Origin: Phycisphaerales bacterium
GTDB lineage: Bacteria; Planctomycetota; Phycisphaerae; Phycisphaerales; UBA1924
Assembly: GCA_029260475.1 (NCBI GenBank)
Contig: JAJDDE010000125.1
Location: forward strand, 41,635-105,634
Length of the DNA: 64,000 nucleotides
Direction of reading: 5' to 3'
Positions 44,940 through 54,296 of this stretch are shown here, in pieces (the stretch's first letter is position 1; each line of letters opens with the position of its first letter). The position numbers and the translations under genes were made by a program. The notes below the pieces were generated by a model. It saw nothing but the letters and a program-made list of their open reading frames with translations, was not told the origin of the DNA and made no database searches.

Positions 44940-46988
44940 ATGCGTGATACGATGATCCGAGGGGCGGTCGTTCTGGCGGTGCTGAGCGGGGGCGCCTGGG
45001 CGCTCGGTTCGGGGCCGGAGGTCTACCGGTTGGACGTGCCGAGCGTCGAGGTCGAGCTGATTGATGCGGGCGATGGTCCCCGGACGCTGGCCCGGCGGGT
45101 CACTGTCAGCGCCAAGAAGGCCCATGGGTTTTCGGATGCAGAGCTGGTCATCAGCCCGCGTCTGGTGGTGCGATTAGCGCCCGGTGCCGATGCGGCGGCG
45201 CTGGCGCGCGACTTCCAGATGACGCTGCACGCGGTGCGCGTGCACGGCGATGCGGAGTTCGTGATCCTCGACGCCGGCAGCGGTGCCAAGGCGCTGCGCA
45301 CGCGCGCGGTGCTCATCGCCGACGAGCGCACGATGAGCGTGGAGGCCTCGGCACTCGGCCTGTACGAGCCCGCGGTGCCCGCGTTCACCGATCCCTTCTT
45401 CGGGGACCAGTTCCACCTCATCAACACGGGCCAGTTCGGCGGCACGCCGGGCGTGGACCTGAACGTGGAGGCGGCGTGGGACCTGGGGTTCGACGGCGCC
45501 GGCGTGACGATCCAGATCGTCGATGACGGCGTGCAGTACGCCCACCCCGATCTCGATGCGCACTACCTCCCGGGCGCCTCCTTCGACATCGGTGACAACG
45601 ACCCGGACCCCAAGCCCGAGGGCACCGCCGACTTCCACGGCACGCCCTGCGCCGGGCTCGCGCTGGCCAACGCGGACAGCACCGCGGGCGTCGGTGTCGC
45701 GTACAACGCGAACCTCAGCGCGGTGCGCCAGACGTTCGCGACCGCGACGGTCGATGACCTCGCCTTCGCGCACGACTACGCGATCACGGTTAACGACGTG
45801 TCATCCAATTCCTACTCGCCCGCCGACAGCCTCCTCCTGGTCGCGCCGCTCAGCGGCGTGCAGAAGGCGGCGATCGTCAACGCCGTGACCAACGGGCGTG
45901 CCGACAAGGGCGTGGTCTTCTTCTTCTCGGCGGGCAACGGCGGGACGTTCGGTGACGATTCGAACTTCAACGAGTACGCGAGCTCGCGGTACACCGCCGC
46001 GGTGACCGCGGTCACGAAGGACGGCACGAAGCCCGCGTACACCGAGACGGGGTGCAACCTCCTGGTGAGCGCGGTCTCCTCGGACAACGTGATCCAGCTC
46101 ACGACGACGGACCTCCTCGGGCCGCAGGGCATCAACGGGACGCCCGATCTGGACGTCACAGACCTGTTCGGCGGGACGTCGGCAGCGGCCCCGCAAGCGG
46201 CGGGTGTCGCGGCGTTGATGCTGCAGGCCAACCCGGACTTGTCGTACCGCGACGTGCAGCAGATCCTCGCGACGACCGCGCAGCAGAACGACCCATCGCA
46301 CCCCGGCTGGACGCAGAACGATTCGGGCCTGTGGTTCAACCATGTCTACGGCTTTGGATTGATCGACGCTACGGCCGCGGTGCAGGCGGCGCAGTCTTGG
46401 ACGCCCGTCGGCCCGCTCGTCACCGACACGGTTTCGGTGCGTGTCCGCCCGGACATCCCGATCCCGGACAACGGGTTCGTCGAGATCGAAGCGGACTTCG
46501 TGGACACCCAGGTGGGCTCCATCGAATACGTTGAGTTCCGTGTCGGTATCGATCACGAACACCAGGGCGACGTGCGCATCGAGGCGATCTCCCCGTCGGG
46601 GGTGACGAGCGTGGTCAGCGAGCGTCCGAACGACGCGGGCATCGGCTACACCTATGTCTTTACGAGCGTGCGGCACCTGGACGACGACCCGGAGGGCACA
46701 TGGGTCTTCCGGTTCACGGACACCGCGACGGGGGACACCGGTTTCGTGACGGACCTGCGCGTGCAGATCCACGGCACCGCTCGCCCGGTGGGGAATCTGT
46801 GTTCGGCCGACTTCGACAACGATGGCGACGTGGACCTGGGTGACTTCGGGGTATTCGGTGCCGCTTTCGGCTCCTCGACCGGGGATGCGAATTTCAACCC
46901 CGCCGCGGACTTCGACGCGGATGGGGATGTGGACCTCGGCGATTTTGGTGTCTTTGGGAGTCAGTTCGGGCGCACCGACTGCCTTTGA
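44940..46988 (+). CDS. Secreted S8B (kexin-type) serine protease with P domain and dockerin-like tag
   Basis: A 682-residue protease with a signal peptide. The catalytic triad is visible: Asp in IQIVDDGVQYAHPDL, His in DFHGTPCAGLA and Ser in FGGTSAAAPQAAGVAAL. The propeptide is ALARDFQMTLHAV-type. A proprotein-convertase P domain follows (VSVRVRPDIPIPDNG...GTWVFRFTDTATGDTG). The C-terminal 60 residues form the same CSADFD...DCL tag as in the neighbours. It should cleave proteins outside the cell or at its surface. GAGAGAGG precedes the ATG. Confidence 0.92.
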   Translation: MRDTMIRGAVVLAVLSGGAWALGSGPEVYRLDVPSVEVELIDAGDGPRTLARRVTVSAKKAHGFSDAELVISPRLVVRLAPGADAAALARDFQMTLHAVRVHGDAEFVILDAGSGAKALRTRAVLIADERTMSVEASALGLYEPAVPAFTDPFFGDQFHLINTGQFGGTPGVDLNVEAAWDLGFDGAGVTIQIVDDGVQYAHPDLDAHYLPGASFDIGDNDPDPKPEGTADFHGTPCAGLALANADSTAGVGVAYNANLSAVRQTFATATVDDLAFAHDYAITVNDVSSNSYSPADSLLLVAPLSGVQKAAIVNAVTNGRADKGVVFFFSAGNGGTFGDDSNFNEYASSRYTAAVTAVTKDGTKPAYTETGCNLLVSAVSSDNVIQLTTTDLLGPQGINGTPDLDVTDLFGGTSAAAPQAAGVAALMLQANPDLSYRDVQQILATTAQQNDPSHPGWTQNDSGLWFNHVYGFGLIDATAAVQAAQSWTPVGPLVTDTVSVRVRPDIPIPDNGFVEIEADFVDTQVGSIEYVEFRVGIDHEHQGDVRIEAISPSGVTSVVSERPNDAGIGYTYVFTSVRHLDDDPEGTWVFRFTDTATGDTGFVTDLRVQIHGTARPVGNLCSADFDNDGDVDLGDFGVFGAAFGSSTGDANFNPAADFDADGDVDLGDFGVFGSQFGRTDCL

Positions 46989-47313
46989 TAAGTGACGTTG
47001 ATCCGAACCATCAACAGCGATGTGCGCGCACATCGCTGTTTTTTTAATCTCGCTCTTGTGCGTGTTGCGAGGCAACAGAAGCCAATGCGTGGGGGTAACA
47101 CCTCCCCGATCACGATGTGTCGGGGCACTCGGAGACACGTCACGCCTCGAATCGTGTTTGCAGATCACCCGTGCGAGCGCATGATGCGGTTGTCTTTCTT
47201 CCATGTCAGTGAACCCCCTCGGATTGTCCTCCAGTGATCCGGGTTTATGACTTCTGTTCGTTGACAGGCCTCGTTTTGAGCGCCGTTACGAGCACACGAA
47301 GAAGGAGACTCAC
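46989..47313. other. Intergenic region with terminator and promoter
   Basis: After the protease stop, a 28-base palindrome ends in a T run (47013-47045). The rest is relatively AT-rich. TTGACA at 47261-47266 is a good -35, but only weak -10 candidates (GTTACG or TTACGA near 47285-47291) follow. GAAGGAG at 47301-47307 serves the next ATG. No gene was recognised. Confidence 0.55.
47013..47045 (+). terminator. Intrinsic terminator after the S8B protease gene
   Basis: AACAGCGATGTGCG and its exact reverse complement CGCACATCGCTGTT stand back to back (47013-47040), followed by TTTTTAA. The A-rich left flank is absent, so it points to the plus strand. Confidence 0.88.
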
Positions 47314-49230
47314 ATGTTGTCACGCAAACAATCACGGATCGGCCTTGCGTTATGCGCCGTTACCGCGATCGGCGTGGTGTCCATGACACCGGTTACTCAG
47401 ATCGCCCGCGCCTGCTTCGGCTACACGCCCCCGCCGCCGCCGATGCCTGAGTGTTTCAAGAGCTACACGCTCTCATTCAGCATCCCACAGACGATCCTGC
47501 ACGACCCCGCAGGCGTGGTGGTCCCCATCAAGCTCAACCACTTCGTCGCGGTGCGTGAGGCGGTCCCGCAGGTCCCCGTCTGCCCGCCGGGCCCCTACAT
47601 CATCCGCTCCACCGCCGACATCACTTGCGATGATGGCACTGTGATCGCCGGGATCCCCCTCACGGACGTGGCCCATCCCGGCGGCGGCAACGTTTGCGCG
47701 ATCGACGCTCTCGCCCTCCCCCTGGGCCTCGGCTGCTGCACCATCAAGATCACTTCAACGGTCCTGTTCGAGCCCGGCTGCGCGCTCACGCAGATGCAGA
47801 AGCAGCAGTTCTGCGTCGTCGAGCCCTCCGACTCGGACCCCAGCGTGCCGCGCCTCAAGCTCGAACTCATCAACCCGCTCGACATCTGGGTCCACCCGGG
47901 CGACCAGTCGCTCATGTGCTACACGCTGACCAACTGCGACGATGACCAGTGCGTTGAGGTCACGCTCGACGCCGACATGCGCAACGTCGCGGGCGCCCCC
48001 ATGGGCGGCGACCCCACGACCACCATCATCGTGGCCGACCCCACCGGCATCGACGGCGACGTCGGCGACAACTTCCCCATCTTCTTCGAGGATGAGCTCC
48101 TCCCGCCCTTCTTCTGCGTCCCCCTCCCCCCGGACCCCGGCGCTGAGCCCATCCCCGTCATCACGCGCACCATCAAGCTCGATCCCCTCGAATCCATCGA
48201 GATCAAGATCGCCTCTCGCCCGTGGCCCATGTGCGCCGACGGTTCGTGCGGCCACTCCCTCGTCCGCGCCTTCGGTCTCTTCGATGGCGAACTCGATCTG
48301 GTGAAGGCCTGCGCCTCGGCCATCGTCGTGGTCAACAACTTCGCGCCGCCCCAGTTCGCCTGGCCCGATGCGGGCGTCGTGGGCTGCATGGGTCCCGACC
48401 CCATCGGTGGCGGCACGGGCGTGGGCGGCTTCGGCTTCCCCTTCCCCGACAAGCCCACCGTTCCTGTTGACTTCTGCCTCATCCCGCTGCCGCAGGTGCA
48501 GTTCGGTGTGAACGGTCAGCCCACTCCCGTTAACGCGCAGTTCGGCAACGTGCTGCAGGGTGCCGCCGACCTCGGCAAGTGGAACCAGCGGTTCGACCTC
48601 AACGTCTTCCCGCCCCCCGGTTCGTTCCAGGTCGATTCGTTCTTCGACATCACGTATCAGATCCAGATCGAGGGCGGCTTTAAGGGTGTCAATCAGGGCG
48701 CGATCCTGCAGGACATCGCGGTCGCTCAGGGCTCGCCGCAGGGTCTCGAGACCGTCGCTCCCGCCGGCATGGGCAACCTCCTGCTCCCGGTGCCCGACCC
48801 CCTGTGCCCCGACGTCCTCGCGCAGCTCACGCAGCAGATCACCGCGAACGCCGAGACGAGCTTCGGAGACGTGGTGCCCATCGAGATCGTCGCGCTGAGC
48901 CTCCAGGCCGCCGGCCCGGACTTGATCCAGGTCAACCTGGCCGGTCAGCCCCTCGCGGGCTTCCCGCAGCGCGGTTTCCCGGAGGTCGTGAAACTCAGCA
49001 TCTCCAACGACTTCCGCGCCTTCTTCAGCCCGAAGGTGCCTGTCTGCCCCACCGATTTCGACGGTGACGGCGATGTGGACCTGGGTGACTTCGGCATCTT
49101 CGGCGCCGCCTTCAACAGCGTTGTCGGCGATGCGAACTACAACCCCGCCGCCGACTTCGATCAGGACGGCGATGTGGACCTGGGTGACTTCGGCGTCTTC
49201 GGTGCCGACTTCGGCCGGACTGACTGCTGA
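47314..49230 (+). CDS. Secreted Cys-rich protein with dockerin-like tag
   Basis: The 638-residue protein starts with a signal peptide (LALCAVTAIGVVSMTP) and a Pro-rich patch (PPPPPMPEC). The body has many cysteines, some paired (GCCTIKI, NCDDDQC, MCADGSCGHS), and beta-rich composition; I do not recognise a domain. The tag is CPTDFDGDGDVDLGDFGIFG and a second copy ending in GRTDC. Disulfides and secretion fit an extracellular role. The start is supported by GAAGGAG. Confidence 0.8.
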   Translation: MLSRKQSRIGLALCAVTAIGVVSMTPVTQIARACFGYTPPPPPMPECFKSYTLSFSIPQTILHDPAGVVVPIKLNHFVAVREAVPQVPVCPPGPYIIRSTADITCDDGTVIAGIPLTDVAHPGGGNVCAIDALALPLGLGCCTIKITSTVLFEPGCALTQMQKQQFCVVEPSDSDPSVPRLKLELINPLDIWVHPGDQSLMCYTLTNCDDDQCVEVTLDADMRNVAGAPMGGDPTTTIIVADPTGIDGDVGDNFPIFFEDELLPPFFCVPLPPDPGAEPIPVITRTIKLDPLESIEIKIASRPWPMCADGSCGHSLVRAFGLFDGELDLVKACASAIVVVNNFAPPQFAWPDAGVVGCMGPDPIGGGTGVGGFGFPFPDKPTVPVDFCLIPLPQVQFGVNGQPTPVNAQFGNVLQGAADLGKWNQRFDLNVFPPPGSFQVDSFFDITYQIQIEGGFKGVNQGAILQDIAVAQGSPQGLETVAPAGMGNLLLPVPDPLCPDVLAQLTQQITANAETSFGDVVPIEIVALSLQAAGPDLIQVNLAGQPLAGFPQRGFPEVVKLSISNDFRAFFSPKVPVCPTDFDGDGDVDLGDFGIFGAAFNSVVGDANYNPAADFDQDGDVDLGDFGVFGADFGRTDC

Positions 49231-49270
49231 ATCAGCCGTTATCTGGGCTCTCAGCCCATCTGACACACTC

Positions 49271-49306
49271 ACGGGCCCCTTCGCAGATGCGCAGGGGCCC
49301 GTTTTT
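49271..49306 (+). terminator. Intrinsic terminator
   Basis: ACGGGCCCCT (49271-49280) and AGGGGCCCGT (49292-49301) pair over ten bases, followed by TTTTC. It separates the Cys-rich protein gene from the metalloprotease gene. Confidence 0.88.
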
Positions 49307-49383
49307 CATTGGTGTTGCGCTCCGCTTGGGGGAATCTTGTTAGGACTAGTGGTCACACCAGCCTTCCTTCAGGAGCCCAGCCT

Positions 49384-52350
49384 ATGCCGCGCCCTCGCAC
49401 CCTCGCCCTGCTCGCCGCCCTCTCCCTTGCGCCGGGCGCCGTCGCCCAGTTGGAGGCCAGCGCCCACGCTCTGTTCGAGCGGGACGGGGCCGGCTCCGCG
49501 ACGCTCCGGATGCACCCCTTCGAGATCCCCACGCTCGACCGCGTGATGTTCGATCTGCCAACCGGCCCCATCGAGGTGGACTTGCACACGGTGCGACACA
49601 CCGGGCCCGCGTCGTACTCGATGGCGGGAACACACCCCGACATGCCGCTGCTGCACGCGATGATCACCGTCAACGGGCCCGCGATCAGCGCGGTCATCTC
49701 GCACCCGGACCTGGGCACGCACCGGTTCGAGCACACCGACCGGCGTGGCGGCACGCTCACGCTGATCGCGCCGCCGACCGTGCCGCTCTGCGGCTGCGAC
49801 TGCGCCTCGCACGACGCGGCCTTCGACGCTCCCCACGCCAAGCACGCCGACGCGAACACACACGCCGATCGCGCTGCGGATGCCGCCGTCGAAGGGCGCG
49901 CCACGCCCCGCGGCTTCGAGCTGTGCCGGGACTCTCTGACGCAGATCGATGTGCTCGTGCTCTACACGCAGAAGGCGATCGATCTCGCCGGCGGCGACGT
50001 CAGCGTGCTGGAGGCGAGCGTCCAGATGGGCATCGATGAGTTCAACCTCGCGTGCATGAACGGGACCACGAGCGGTATCGTGCCGCAGGCGAATCTCGTC
50101 CACACCGCCTTCACGCCTTATCCCGAAACAACGACGAGCTCGGGGCTGCACCTCGATCGTCTGCGCGATATCGGTGACGGCGAGATCGATGACGCGCACA
50201 CGCTCCGCGAGGAGCACAAGGCCGACGTCGTGATCCTGGTGGGCGGCGCGATGGACGTGTGCGGGCGGGCGTACATCGGCGTGCTGCCGGGCAACACGGC
50301 GCGCCCCGACCTCGCCTTCGGCGTGGTGAACTACAACTGCACGAACGCGCCGACCTACGCCTTTGCGCACGAGCTCGGGCACATCCTCGGTGCGCTCCAC
50401 GACTTCGAGGCCGACTACTGCGACACCGGATCGCAAACCTACGCCCACGGGTACATCGCACCCGACGAGTCCTACGCGACGATCATGGCAACGCTGACGA
50501 CCGCCCCGCGCATCCCGTATTTCTCCGATGCCAGCGCGACGTTCATGGGTCAGCCCGTCGGCGACGGCGCGATCGCACGCAACGCCTTCGCGTTCCGTGT
50601 GGGTGCCGCGACGACGGTGGCCCAGTACCGCCTCTCGGACTGCAACGGCGGGGGCTTCTGCGACGACCGCGAGATCGAGCTCGACCTCGTCGATGACCTC
50701 GACGGCAACGGCGTGCCCGACGAGTGCCAGCTCGACGAGGACCAGAACGGCACGATCGACGACCTCGAGATCCAGCTCGACTCGGGGCTGGACCTGGACG
50801 CCGACGGCATGCTCGACAGCATGGAGCAGCCCGTGCGGTTCGTGGACGCGAGCGCGATGGGCACGGGCACCGGACTCTCGTGGGCCGATGCGCACACGGA
50901 CCTGCACGTCGCGCTCGACGCGGTCGTGCGTTCGGGGGGCGACATCGGTGAGGTGTGGGTCGCCGGCGGTGTGTACAAGCCGACGGGCTCCGGCGAGGCC
51001 CGGGGTGCCGACTTCCTCGTGCCGTCGAACACCACGCTCTACGGCTCCTTCGCGGGCACCGAATCCTCGCCGCTGGAGCGCGACATCGACGCGAACCCAA
51101 CGGTCTTCTCGGGCGACCTCGCGGGCAACGACAACCCCAACGCCTTCAACGCGCACCGCGACAACTCGTTGACGCTCATGCGGTTCTCGCGCGGCGTCGG
51201 CATCGTCGTGGACGGCTTCACCTTCAACGGCGGGTACGGCGACACGAAGGCCAACTGCGGTTTCTACAACCACGGCGGGGGCGTTTTCGCCTTTTTCAGC
51301 GAGTACACGCTTCGCAACTGCACCTTCGCCAGGTGCGGCGCGAACATCGGCGGCGCGCTCGGCTCGACCGACGGATCCATGCCGACGCTCATCAACTGCG
51401 ACTTCATCGAAAACACAACGGTGCCCGTGGACTTTAAAACCAGCGAAGGCGTCATCGTGACGAGCGAGGGCACCGCGTCTGGCGCGTACATGACCAGCGC
51501 CCCGGACCCCGAGAACGACGCCTATATCGAGAACTGTCGCTTCATCGGCAACACGGTCGGTGCGGCGCTCGTGAACCTCGGGGGCAGCCCGGTGATCATC
51601 GGCTCGCTCTTTGCGCGGAACGAAGCACGGTTGACCGCGGGCATCTCGAACTCGTCCACGCAGGGGTCCGATGCCACGATCATCAACTGCACCGTCGTGG
51701 ACAACGTCGCGACCGCGAACGCCGCGGGCGTTGGCATCGGAAACTCACGCAGCCAGGTCGAAATCATCAACTCCATCATCTATGGCAACCGGGCCAACGG
51801 CGCTCTCAACGCGAACACGCAGGTGAACACGAACGGTGGGGGCGCGACGATCATCCGTGATTCGATCATGGAGGGACCCGACGAGGCGTCTCAGGCTGGC
51901 ACGTCCTACATCAACGTCTCGGGCGACGACCCGCTGTTCACCGACGCGATGTCTTGGGACTACACGCTCGGCGCCGTGTCACCTGCGATCGACGCGGGCG
52001 ACACCTCCGCCCTCGATCCGTACGGCGTTCTGCTCGATATCGACGGGAGTCCCCGCTTCGCCGACGACCCGGGCGTCCTCGACACGGGCCTCATGAGCAT
52101 CACCGATCCTGGGCGCGCGATCGTGGACCTCGGAGCGTTCGAACGTGTGCCCGCGAACAGTTGCAGCGCCGATTTCGACGGCGATGGCGACGTAGACCTC
52201 GGTGATTTCGGAGTCTTCGGTGCCGCCTTCAACAGCGGCTCGAGCGACATGAACTACAACCCATCGGCCGATTTCGATGGCGATGGCGATGTGGACCTCG
52301 GCGATTTCGGTGTCTTCGGCAGCCAGTTCAACCGGACCGACTGCCTCTGA
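49384..52350 (+). CDS. Secreted M12-type metalloprotease with beta-helix and dockerin-like tag
   Basis: A 988-residue multidomain protein. The signal peptide and pro-region are followed by a reprolysin-like domain with the zinc motif HELGHILGALHDF and a downstream methionine (ATIMATL). Next come Asp-rich calcium-type repeats (DDLDGNGVPDECQLDEDQNG, LDLDADGMLDSMEQ). A right-handed beta-helix with GNxA/IxNCxxxGN repeats (about residues 500-900) follows, and then the CSADFDGDGDVDLGDFGVFG tag. It probably cuts proteins at the cell surface. The ATG at 49384 is chosen because it begins the signal peptide MPRPRTLALLAALSLAPGAV. Confidence 0.9.
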   Translation: MPRPRTLALLAALSLAPGAVAQLEASAHALFERDGAGSATLRMHPFEIPTLDRVMFDLPTGPIEVDLHTVRHTGPASYSMAGTHPDMPLLHAMITVNGPAISAVISHPDLGTHRFEHTDRRGGTLTLIAPPTVPLCGCDCASHDAAFDAPHAKHADANTHADRAADAAVEGRATPRGFELCRDSLTQIDVLVLYTQKAIDLAGGDVSVLEASVQMGIDEFNLACMNGTTSGIVPQANLVHTAFTPYPETTTSSGLHLDRLRDIGDGEIDDAHTLREEHKADVVILVGGAMDVCGRAYIGVLPGNTARPDLAFGVVNYNCTNAPTYAFAHELGHILGALHDFEADYCDTGSQTYAHGYIAPDESYATIMATLTTAPRIPYFSDASATFMGQPVGDGAIARNAFAFRVGAATTVAQYRLSDCNGGGFCDDREIELDLVDDLDGNGVPDECQLDEDQNGTIDDLEIQLDSGLDLDADGMLDSMEQPVRFVDASAMGTGTGLSWADAHTDLHVALDAVVRSGGDIGEVWVAGGVYKPTGSGEARGADFLVPSNTTLYGSFAGTESSPLERDIDANPTVFSGDLAGNDNPNAFNAHRDNSLTLMRFSRGVGIVVDGFTFNGGYGDTKANCGFYNHGGGVFAFFSEYTLRNCTFARCGANIGGALGSTDGSMPTLINCDFIENTTVPVDFKTSEGVIVTSEGTASGAYMTSAPDPENDAYIENCRFIGNTVGAALVNLGGSPVIIGSLFARNEARLTAGISNSSTQGSDATIINCTVVDNVATANAAGVGIGNSRSQVEIINSIIYGNRANGALNANTQVNTNGGGATIIRDSIMEGPDEASQAGTSYINVSGDDPLFTDAMSWDYTLGAVSPAIDAGDTSALDPYGVLLDIDGSPRFADDPGVLDTGLMSITDPGRAIVDLGAFERVPANSCSADFDGDGDVDLGDFGVFGAAFNSGSSDMNYNPSADFDGDGDVDLGDFGVFGSQFNRTDCL

Positions 52351-52354
52351 GTGA

Positions 52355-52900
52355 TCAGCCGGGGATGGTGTTCCAGGGCATGCGCAAGAGGAGCTTCGCC
52401 ATGCCGCACCAACCGCTCAGACCCGCAAAGACGAGCCCGCCACCGACGAAGGCGCTGATGCCGAGGAAGCCGGGGTGGACGAGAATCCCGAGCAACACGC
52501 CGACGAGCACGAGGCTCCCCGCGGCGATCTGGACCTGGCGCATCACGTCGATGCGGGGTGCATGAGCGCTGCGGTAGACCGGGAGTGCCGCATCCTTCCA
52601 GGCGACCAGGCCGCCCTGGATGTGCGTGGCATCACCCGCGACCGATGCGAACCGCGTCGCGGCGTCCGTGGAACGCAAACCGGTCCGGCAGTAGAAGATC
52701 GGTAGGCGGTCGCCAGCCAGGGTGTTGATCGCGTCGGGGTCGAGGGACGAGAGCGGATGGTGCTCGGCGCTGTCGATGCGTTCGGCGTTGAACTCGAAGG
52801 CCTCGCGGACATCGATCAGCACCGCGTCGCCCGAGAGCACGCGGGCCTGGGCTTCGATGGGTGGGAGGGCATTGAGGCGGGGGGCTGTGAGGGTTGTCAT
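52355..52900 (-). CDS. Rhodanese domain protein with DUF2892-like membrane tail
   Basis: The 181 residues contain a single rhodanese domain (AVLIDVREAFEFNAERI) with the active-site cysteine in PIFYCRTGLRS. Two membrane helices follow (VQIAAGSLVLVGVLLGILV and GISAFVGGGLVFAGLSGW) like DUF2892. It may move sulfane sulfur near the membrane. GGAGG seven bases before the ATG supports the start at 52900. It converges on the metalloprotease gene with a four-base gap. Confidence 0.9.
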   Translation of the reverse strand: MTTLTAPRLNALPPIEAQARVLSGDAVLIDVREAFEFNAERIDSAEHHPLSSLDPDAINTLAGDRLPIFYCRTGLRSTDAATRFASVAGDATHIQGGLVAWKDAALPVYRSAHAPRIDVMRQVQIAAGSLVLVGVLLGILVHPGFLGISAFVGGGLVFAGLSGWCGMAKLLLRMPWNTIPG

Positions 52901-53242
52901 CGGAGAGCCTCCGTTTGGCGGCCTGATGGGCCGCATTCGAGCGCGATGTCGTAACGGTCGAGGGCCCCTGCAACGTCGTTGGTGGGCGCATGCTCGGGCT
53001 ATTGGTAAAGCGCTTAACCAAGTCTAGGCACGAGACGTCTGTTTGAGCCCTGAAAGCGCCTTGATGGCCTTGAGTGCAGGAAAGAGATCATCGAAAAAGC
53101 GTTTTACCTGCTCCCGGGTGTTTTTTGCGTGACAGTCTCAGAATTGCGTATACCTTTGATGCATACACGTCCCGCCAGAGGCGGTCCCCAGGGGAGATGG
53201 GGCGCTGACGGCTTCACACATTCGATTTTGGAGAGAAGAGAC
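52901..53242. promoter_or_regulatory. Divergent regulatory region of the rhodanese and PEP-CTERM-like genes
   Basis: Besides the operator-like palindrome at 53002-53021, this 342-base region is AT-richer around 53085-53160 and contains CCGGGTGTTTTTTGCG. No coding sequence was recognised. The plus-strand gene begins after GGAGAGAAGAG. Confidence 0.5.
53002..53021. promoter_or_regulatory. LacI-type operator-like palindrome
   Basis: TTGGTAAAGCGCTTAACCAA matches its own reverse complement at 18 of 20 positions and has the central CG with AAGCGCTT that many LacI/GalR-family regulators bind. No LacI gene is in the window, so the regulator would be elsewhere. Confidence 0.55.
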
Positions 53243-54019
53243 ATGCGTCACATCACGATCCTCAGCGTTCTTGCGCTGGCCGGTACCTCGTTCGCGGGCC
53301 TTGTTGATGCCCAGGCCGACAACGCACCCGGTGCGTCCAGCTTCGTTGACGACGGCGTCGTCAACGCGGGCGAGTACTCCACCTCTTGGAACAACGGCGC
53401 TGGCGCCGGCTTCGGCGGTACCCTCGGCGGCGGCACCATCTCGATGGACACCGACGGCACGAACCTCTACATCGCGTTCCAGTCCGCTGGCACCGTTGAC
53501 AACAACGTCGCGCTCTGGCTCAGCACCGACCCCGGCAACGGCTTCACCAACGCCGAGATGGACGACAGCGGCGACCCCGGCCGCAACGCCATCTCGAACT
53601 TCGTCGGCGGTCCCTTCGGCGTGAACATGCCCTCCCGCGCGGAGTACGGCATCGTCTTCGGCAACTTCGGCAACGTGACCTTCATCACCGCCGCCTCCCC
53701 GAGCTCGCTCACGTTCGACATCTTCCAGGGCGACCAGACCGGCGGCACCTACGAGATCGCCATCCCCCTCGCCAGCCTCGGAGCGGGCGCTTCGTACGTG
53801 AACTGGTGGGCGGGCTACACCTCCGACTCCACGTTCGCTTCCGATGAGACCATCCCCGCCCAGGGCGATTACAACCTCAACGGCAACCCCGGCTTCAACG
53901 AGGACCCGGGCGACTCCGACCTCGTCTGGGACAACTTCAACCAGTTCCAGCTGCCCACCCCCGGCGCCGTGAGCCTCTTCGGCCTCGCCGGTCTCGCCGC
54001 GATGCGTCGTCGTCGCTAA
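53243..54019 (+). CDS. PEP-CTERM-like exosortase substrate
   Basis: The 258-residue protein has a signal peptide (ITILSVLALAGTSFAG), a Gly/Asp/Asn-rich beta-type body and a C-terminal sorting tag: LPTPGAVSLFGLAGL, a short hydrophobic stretch, and MRRRR at the end. This is the tripartite PEP-CTERM layout, with PTPG in place of PEP. The body has features of carbohydrate-binding or surface proteins (GDYNLNGNPGFNEDPG). It is the best candidate in the window for processing by the exosortase at 15076. A long 5' region with an operator-like site precedes it. Confidence 0.85.
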   Translation: MRHITILSVLALAGTSFAGLVDAQADNAPGASSFVDDGVVNAGEYSTSWNNGAGAGFGGTLGGGTISMDTDGTNLYIAFQSAGTVDNNVALWLSTDPGNGFTNAEMDDSGDPGRNAISNFVGGPFGVNMPSRAEYGIVFGNFGNVTFITAASPSSLTFDIFQGDQTGGTYEIAIPLASLGAGASYVNWWAGYTSDSTFASDETIPAQGDYNLNGNPGFNEDPGDSDLVWDNFNQFQLPTPGAVSLFGLAGLAAMRRRR

Positions 54020-54054
54020 TCGCTGACCAGACACTCCCGCATGCCTCTTCCAAG

Positions 54055-54085
54055 GCCCACGCGAAGCTTCGCGTGGGCTTTTTTT
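54055..54085 (+). terminator. Intrinsic terminator after the PEP-CTERM-like gene
   Basis: GCCCACGCGAAG and CTTCGCGTGGGC form a 24-base perfect palindrome (54055-54078), followed by seven T residues. It is oriented for plus-strand transcription. Confidence 0.92.
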
Positions 54086-54107
54086 GTGCGCACGCACGAC
54101 GCGGTGC

Positions 54108-54147
54108 CAAAAAAACGCTCGGCGTCGTCATGCGACGACGCCGAGCG
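54108..54147 (-). terminator. Minus-strand terminator, third in series
   Basis: CGCTCGGCGTCGTC (54116-54129) and GACGACGCCGAGCG (54134-54147) pair perfectly over 14 bases. On the minus strand the stem is followed by TTTTTTT (54108-54115). It is the most distal of three minus-oriented terminators after the coiled-coil lipoprotein gene. Confidence 0.85.
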
Positions 54148-54260
54148 GGAAAAGAGAGACTATCTGCTGTGGATGATCGTCCCGGATGGGATCACGAGCC
54201 GGCGCTGAAGCCGGCGGATTCGGATGCCCCGAGCCCCGACGACGATCGCCGGGAACCCGA
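54148..54260. other. Non-coding spacer with a short palindrome
   Basis: Holds GCCGGCGCTGAAGCCGGC (54198-54215), which pairs with itself over its GCCGGC ends. Similar GCCGGC...GCCGGC elements are frequent in high-GC planctomycete intergenic DNA. No open frame here looks coding. Confidence 0.45.
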
Positions 54261-54261
54261 G

Positions 54262-54296
54262 GGAAAAAGGAGCCCGATACCACTGCGGTATCGGGC
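54262..54296 (-). terminator. Minus-strand terminator, second in series
   Basis: GCCCGATACC (54271-54280) and GGTATCGGGC (54286-54295) form a ten-bp stem. On the minus strand the stem is followed by TCCTTTTT. The 170 bases between this and the first terminator have no recognised gene. Confidence 0.75.
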
